Shown here: piece after piece, positions 6,548-10,328 of the stretch
Layout: each line of letters starts with the position of its first letter
How positions within the stretch are numbered: the stretch's first letter is position 1
From: CAYOOT01 sp964405665
GTDB taxonomy: Bacteria > Bdellovibrionota_C > UBA2361 > SZUA-149 > CAZDWZ01
Assembly (NCBI GenBank): GCA_964405665.1
Contig: CAYOOT010000086.1
Coordinates: forward strand, 1 to 10,328
Reading direction: 5' to 3'
DNA length: 10,328 nucleotides
Notes under the pieces: model-generated
Told to the model about the DNA's origin: nothing
Database searches by the model: none
Seen by the model: only the letters and a program-made list of their open reading frames with translations
Made by a program: the position numbers and the translations under genes

Positions 6548-7885
6548 ATGCAAGCTGCTACTACAGAAGTGATAACTTACGAAAAAGCAAACCAGGATAT
6601 TCTAAGAACACTTGAACCTCCTACGGCTGGTTGGTATTTACTTTTTCTCACCGCTTTTTGCTGTGTGCTAATTGGTGGTTATGCTTGGCAAAATCAGGTA
6701 ATGACGGGGATCGGAATGTCCGGGATTAACAATCCGATTGCTTGGGGCGTTTATATTACTGATTTCGTTTTTTGGGTTGGTATTGCTCACTCCGGAACTT
6801 TGATTTCTGCAGTTTTATATTTATTCCGGGCTCAATGGCGTGTGCCAATTTATCGTGTTGCGGAAGCGATGACAGTTTTTGCGGTATTAACCGCTGGACT
6901 TTTTCCAATTATCCACTTGGGTCGTCCTTGGAATTTTTATTGGTTACTTCCTTATCCCAACCAAAGATATTTATGGCCTAATTTTAAATCTCCACTTCTT
7001 TGGGACGTGTTTGCGGTGAGCACTTATTTAACAGTGAGCTTAATTTTCTTCATCACCGGCTTAATTCCCGATATTGCTGCAGCTAGAGACAATGCTAAAG
7101 GTCCATTTAGAAAATTATTATATAGAATTACTTCAATGGGCTGGCGCGGCAGTAATAATCAGTGGCGGCATTATGTAGCGACCTATGGTTTCTTTGCGGC
7201 GATGGCAACTCCACTGGTACTTTCCGTGCATTCCGTAGTATCCTGGGACTTTGCGATGGGTAATGTTCCTGGTTGGCATACCACAATATTTCCTCCTTAC
7301 TTCGTTGCCGGTGCTATTTTCTCAGGAGTAGCGATGGTAATGACAATTACTATTCCGATGCGTAAAGCTTTTAAATTAGAAGCTTATCTTACTAAGTGGC
7401 ACTTTGAGAAAATGTCTCAGCTAATTATGTTTACTTCAGGAATTGTTACCTATGCCTATGCCACAGAATTTTTTGTAGCTTGGTATAGCAATAACCCTTA
7501 TGAAAGGTTTCAATTCTGGTTTAGACCATTTGGTGATTTCAAAGTGGCATTTTGGGGAATGGTAACTTGTAATTGTGTTGTTCCAATTTTCCTTTGGTTT
7601 AAAAAAGTAAGAACAAACTTTACCTGTCTTTTTATTATTTCAATTTTTATTAACATTGGAATGTGGTTAGAAAGATTTAACATTATTTTTACATCGCTGG
7701 CCCGCGAATTTGAACCATATTCTTGGGGGGGTTATAACTTTTCCTGGACAGAAGTGGGAATAACTTTGGGATCCTTTGGCTGGTTTTTCTCATTTTTATT
7801 AGTATTTATTAAATTTTTTCCTTCAGTGTCTGTTACGGAAGTAAAAGAAATTATTGAGCCTCCAATGAAGGAAAAAGCTCACTAG
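6548..7885 (+). CDS. actC: Alternative complex III subunit ActC, NrfD/PsrC-type quinol-interacting membrane protein
   Basis: Integral membrane protein of 445 residues with about ten hydrophobic helices, of the NrfD/PsrC family. In the complex, ActC is the expected menaquinol/quinol oxidation subunit next to the ActB clusters. Family-typical segments visible are the WGVYITDFVFWVGIAHSGT region (66-84, His81), HLGRPW (123-128) and SVHSVVSWDFAMG (226-238, His228 and Asp234). These polar residues inside helices are candidates for quinol binding and proton transfer. I chose the ATG at 6548, which has AGGG 8 nt upstream. A TTG at 6545 directly before it is in frame and would add one residue. The gap to actB is 21 bp. 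A G7 run at 7725-7731 is in frame. It is a paralogue of actF in the same operon. Confidence 0.95.
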   Translation: MQAATTEVITYEKANQDILRTLEPPTAGWYLLFLTAFCCVLIGGYAWQNQVMTGIGMSGINNPIAWGVYITDFVFWVGIAHSGTLISAVLYLFRAQWRVPIYRVAEAMTVFAVLTAGLFPIIHLGRPWNFYWLLPYPNQRYLWPNFKSPLLWDVFAVSTYLTVSLIFFITGLIPDIAAARDNAKGPFRKLLYRITSMGWRGSNNQWRHYVATYGFFAAMATPLVLSVHSVVSWDFAMGNVPGWHTTIFPPYFVAGAIFSGVAMVMTITIPMRKAFKLEAYLTKWHFEKMSQLIMFTSGIVTYAYATEFFVAWYSNNPYERFQFWFRPFGDFKVAFWGMVTCNCVVPIFLWFKKVRTNFTCLFIISIFINIGMWLERFNIIFTSLAREFEPYSWGGYNFSWTEVGITLGSFGWFFSFLLVFIKFFPSVSVTEVKEIIEPPMKEKAH

Positions 7886-7902
7886 AGTTTTTAGGTGCAA
7901 TT

Positions 7903-8430
7903 ATGAGTGAACAATATTTAGTTGTGGGACATTTTAAATTTGTGGATGCGACAATTGCCGCAATTCGCAAACTGCGTGATTTAGGACATACCTTAAAAAC
8001 TATGGAGCTTTTCACTCCCTTTCCTAATCATGATTTAGAAAATGAAATGTATAAGGGACAGAAGAAAAGTCCTGTTCGCAAATGCGTTTTAATAGGAGCG
8101 ATAACTGGTTGTTTAGGAGCTTTTTTAATGACTTGTTGGATGTCTATTGATTATCCAGTAAGAGTAAGTGCTAAACCCTTGATTTCCATTCCTGCTTTTG
8201 TGGTTATTGGCTTTGAATGCACAATCCTTTTTGGCAGCTTATTTAACATTCTTAGTATGTTTCATTTTAGCAGAATTCCTAATTTTTTTAGATTTCCCGG
8301 ACACCGCCCTAATTTTACGAGTGGTACTTTTGGATTAACCGTAAAAGTTCCGCAAGAACAGACAGAACAAATTAAGGAGCTTTTTGAAAAGAATGGAGCA
8401 GATAAGGTTGAAGTGCAATATGTACGTTAG
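7903..8430 (+). CDS. actD: Alternative complex III subunit ActD (DUF3341 family)
   Basis: This 175-residue membrane subunit has a soluble N-terminal domain (about 1-58), two transmembrane helices (about 61-79 and 93-119) joined by a short SIDYPVRV segment, and a soluble C-terminus. This matches the DUF3341/ActD family in length and topology. ActD is a structural subunit without cofactor in characterised complexes, and no haem or cluster motif is present here. The ATG follows AGGTG at 5 nt spacing, 17 bp after the actC stop. Its 3' end overlaps the likely start of actE by 11 bp, which suggests translational coupling. Identification rests on fold features and on the invariant position between actC and actE. 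Confidence 0.9.
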   Translation: MSEQYLVVGHFKFVDATIAAIRKLRDLGHTLKTMELFTPFPNHDLENEMYKGQKKSPVRKCVLIGAITGCLGAFLMTCWMSIDYPVRVSAKPLISIPAFVVIGFECTILFGSLFNILSMFHFSRIPNFFRFPGHRPNFTSGTFGLTVKVPQEQTEQIKELFEKNGADKVEVQYVR

Positions 8431-8932
8431 AATTTTTTTTGCATTATTAATGTTATTACTTGTGCGAAAGTCCGCTCAGGCTTTGCCATGGGATGTGGAT
8501 ATGTATTCACAAGAATCCCTGCAATCAAATGAAGTTGCTAGAGCCCCGGCCAAAGGAACTGTGGCTGTCGGCAGAAAGCCATTTACTATGACTAAAGAGG
8601 AAGCCGATCAGAAGTTGCAAAATCCTCGTGCCGCAACAAGACACTCTGTTTGGAATGGGCAAAGATTATACAATGTCAATTGCCTAACTTGCCATGGCAG
8701 AAAAGCTGACGGAAAAGGACCAGTTGGACCGCAAGTTGCTGCTTCTGATCTAACCAATGATTTATATGTAAAAAAGTCTGATGGTTATATTTATGCTGTA
8801 ATTCATCTGGGTGGAGCGGCAATGCCTCGGTATGGTTATAAATTCTCCGAGCAGGATCACTGGGATGTCATTAATTATTTAAGAGTTTTACAAAAAGTAA
8901 AAAATGTACCAGGAATAAAAATTCCGGAGTAA
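8420..8932 (+). CDS. actE: Alternative complex III subunit ActE, mono-haem cytochrome c
   Basis: This 170-residue exported class I-type cytochrome c has one haem motif, CLTCH (88-92), in NCLTCHGRKADGKG. The probable distal ligand is Met135 in GGAAMPRYG. An N-terminal hydrophobic segment (about 5-15) is followed by AQA (19-21), a possible signal peptidase I site. The following WDVDMYSQ segment resembles the MYxQ region near the start of mature ActE proteins. It receives electrons from the ActA haems. I chose the ATG at 8420 because the signal peptide then starts correctly and the overlap with actD is only 11 bp. An upstream ATG at 8384 would add 12 residues (MKRMEQIRLKCN) ahead of the signal and lengthen the overlap. 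No lipobox Cys is present, so it is not an evident lipoprotein. Confidence 0.92.
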   Translation: MYVRIFFALLMLLLVRKSAQALPWDVDMYSQESLQSNEVARAPAKGTVAVGRKPFTMTKEEADQKLQNPRAATRHSVWNGQRLYNVNCLTCHGRKADGKGPVGPQVAASDLTNDLYVKKSDGYIYAVIHLGGAAMPRYGYKFSEQDHWDVINYLRVLQKVKNVPGIKIPE

Positions 8933-8955
8933 GTATTTAAAAGAGGATTCAAAGC

Positions 8956-10272
8956 ATGTCTCATAGTTTATCATCTGTAAGTCTAAAAGATGTTTCCACA
9001 ATTGTTAATGCGGAGCCCTATAAGCTTCCAGCTCCGGTGAAAATTATATCCTTGATTTTTGTTGGAGTTGGTTTTGGACTTTTTATCAAAGAAGCATTTA
9101 TGGGCGGCGATGTTAAAAATGCCTGGGCATCATTTCATGTCAACATTGCCTATTGGTTTTGTTTGGCGATAGCATCTTCTGGTTTTTCTGCAGTATTCCA
9201 TATTTGTAATGCCCAATGGTCAAGACCAGTTCGCAGGATTTTTGAAGCAGCTTCCAACTTTGCTTTTGTACCCCCAGTGCTTTTATTAGTTGAGTATCTT
9301 GCTAAAGGCTATAATCATTTGTTTGTTTGGGCGCATGAAGATATGCCAGGAAAAGCCGATTGGTTAAAGCCTAATTTTGTTTACGGAAGAGATATTCTGG
9401 CAATGTTAGTTTTAGCGGTGTTTGCTAAAATTATTGTAAAAATGTCCGTACAGAGAGACTTGGTGGCGATTAAAGATGGCTTAACAGGAGCAGATTCTGC
9501 TTTGATTGAAAAATGGAATTCTAAATGTTGTTGCAATACTAGTTGCAAAATGACTCCGGGATTAACTGGGAAAGAAGCGATTGCCAGATTAACCCATTTG
9601 ATGTGGAGACTTTCACCGGCATTTGTAATTTTCTACGCAGTATTAATGTCGTTTTTTGCTTTTGATCAAATTATGTCCGTAGACCCTCATTGGTTTTCAA
9701 CAATGTTTGGCGGTTTTATTTTTATGGGCGCTGTTTATATTACCTTTGCCTGGGCAGCGATGATGATTTATTTAGTCAGAGCAACTCACCCTTTGTTTAA
9801 AGCTAAAATTGAAAAAAGAACTCTTCATGATGTTGGAAAATTACTTTTTGGCTTTGGAATTTTTTGGGCCTATTTATTTTGGAGCCAATATTTGCCAATT
9901 TGGTATGCTAATATGCCGGAAGAAACAGGGTATTTAATTCTTCGCTTAAGAGAGCAACCTTGGCATGATTTTGCTTGGACGGTCTTAGGCGGCTGTTTTT
10001 TCATTCCTTTTCTTTTGGGCATAAGTCGCGATGTCAAACAAATTCCATTTTTACTTTTTCTGACTGGAGCAATTGTGGCCGTAAGTATGTGGTTGCAACA
10101 TTATATTTTATTGGTTCCTAGTTTATATCCCCATGAAATACCGCTTTCCTGGAAAGATTTGTTAATCAGTTTGGGATTTATGGGAGCATACATCCTAAAT
10201 TTTGGTTGTTTCCTCAGCCGAGTTCCTCTGATGCCGTTTGGGGATTTGTACACGGAAGAAAGTCATCATTAG
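8956..10272 (+). CDS. actF: Alternative complex III subunit ActF, second NrfD/PsrC-like membrane subunit
   Basis: Integral membrane protein of 438 residues, paralogous to ActC, with about ten predicted helices (for example 28-45, 62-82, 101-118, 145-163, 214-237, 242-268, and several after 290). In characterised complexes ActF contributes polar residues to a possible proton path but is not the main quinol site. Recognisable segments are FHICNAQWSRPVRRIFE (81-97), FDQIMSVDPHWFSTMFG and FWSQYLPIWYANMPEET. A loop near residues 165-205 holds an unusual Cys cluster (C191, C192, C193, C197). The ATG follows AGAGGA at 8 nt spacing, 23 bp after actE. The stop is immediately followed by a heptanucleotide tandem repeat. 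Confidence 0.94.
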   Translation: MSHSLSSVSLKDVSTIVNAEPYKLPAPVKIISLIFVGVGFGLFIKEAFMGGDVKNAWASFHVNIAYWFCLAIASSGFSAVFHICNAQWSRPVRRIFEAASNFAFVPPVLLLVEYLAKGYNHLFVWAHEDMPGKADWLKPNFVYGRDILAMLVLAVFAKIIVKMSVQRDLVAIKDGLTGADSALIEKWNSKCCCNTSCKMTPGLTGKEAIARLTHLMWRLSPAFVIFYAVLMSFFAFDQIMSVDPHWFSTMFGGFIFMGAVYITFAWAAMMIYLVRATHPLFKAKIEKRTLHDVGKLLFGFGIFWAYLFWSQYLPIWYANMPEETGYLILRLREQPWHDFAWTVLGGCFFIPFLLGISRDVKQIPFLLFLTGAIVAVSMWLQHYILLVPSLYPHEIPLSWKDLLISLGFMGAYILNFGCFLSRVPLMPFGDLYTEESHH

Positions 10273-10273
10273 A

Positions 10274-10328
10274 ATTTCTGATTTCTGATTTCTGATTTCT
10301 GATTTCTGATTTCTGATTTCTGATTTCT
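10274..10328. repeat. Heptanucleotide tandem repeat (ATTTCTG), at least 7 full copies
   Basis: Seven perfect copies of ATTTCTG and six bases of an eighth run from 10274 to the end of the window, beginning two bases after the actF stop codon. There are no interruptions, so the array is recent or actively maintained by slippage. It continues past the window edge by an unknown amount. A 7-bp unit changes reading frame and helical phase with each gain or loss. Confidence 0.95.

Noticed and set aside
10274..10328. CRISPR array
   Set aside because: The 7-bp units are contiguous with no spacers, so this is a simple tandem repeat.

Overview
The window carries the complete six-gene core of an alternative complex III operon (actA-actB-actC-actD-actE-actF, + strand, 2813 to 10272). 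This is the quinol:cytochrome c / oxidase electron-transfer complex that replaces cytochrome bc1 in many bacteria. It is divergent from argS (arginyl-tRNA synthetase, - strand) and from a small exported Pro/Gln/Tyr-rich repeat protein downstream of argS. The DNA is visibly AT-rich. Sec and Tat export signals, multihaem c-type cytochromes and an exported repeat protein point to a respiring, probably diderm bacterium. Several start sites have recognisable Shine-Dalgarno sequences (actC, actD, actF), while actA and the repeat-protein gene do not. Phylum cannot be fixed from this window; low-GC lineages known to carry this complex, or MAG-only phyla, are all possible.

Layout. Positions 1-266 hold no convincing gene. 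They contain an imperfect inverted repeat about 120 bp across (51-171), a purine-rich low-complexity tract (168-224) and a speculative 34-codon ORF whose second half strictly alternates charged and uncharged residues. Positions 267-875 (-) encode the repeat protein, and 954-2702 (-) encode argS with a likely TTG start. The 110-bp divergent intergenic region (2703-2812) is dense in short perfect palindromes and has a plausible argS promoter. Then come actA (pentahaem cytochrome), a 108-bp gap with two strong and partly mutually exclusive hairpins, and actB, actC, actD, actE and actF, which are tightly spaced or overlapping. Directly after actF a heptanucleotide tandem repeat (about 8 copies) runs to the window edge.

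How it works together (family knowledge applied to the sequence). ActC and ActF are NrfD/PsrC-type membrane subunits and ActC is the expected quinol-oxidising subunit. Electrons pass through the three [4Fe-4S] and one [3Fe-4S] cluster sites in the C-terminal part of ActB, then to the haems of ActA and to the mono-haem ActE, and on to a soluble cytochrome or a terminal oxidase. ActD is a small two-helix membrane subunit. The complex itself is a known system. The least explained elements are the intercistronic alternative hairpins, the Cys cluster in ActF, the palindrome-rich divergent promoter region, the terminal heptanucleotide repeat and the inverted repeat at the left edge.
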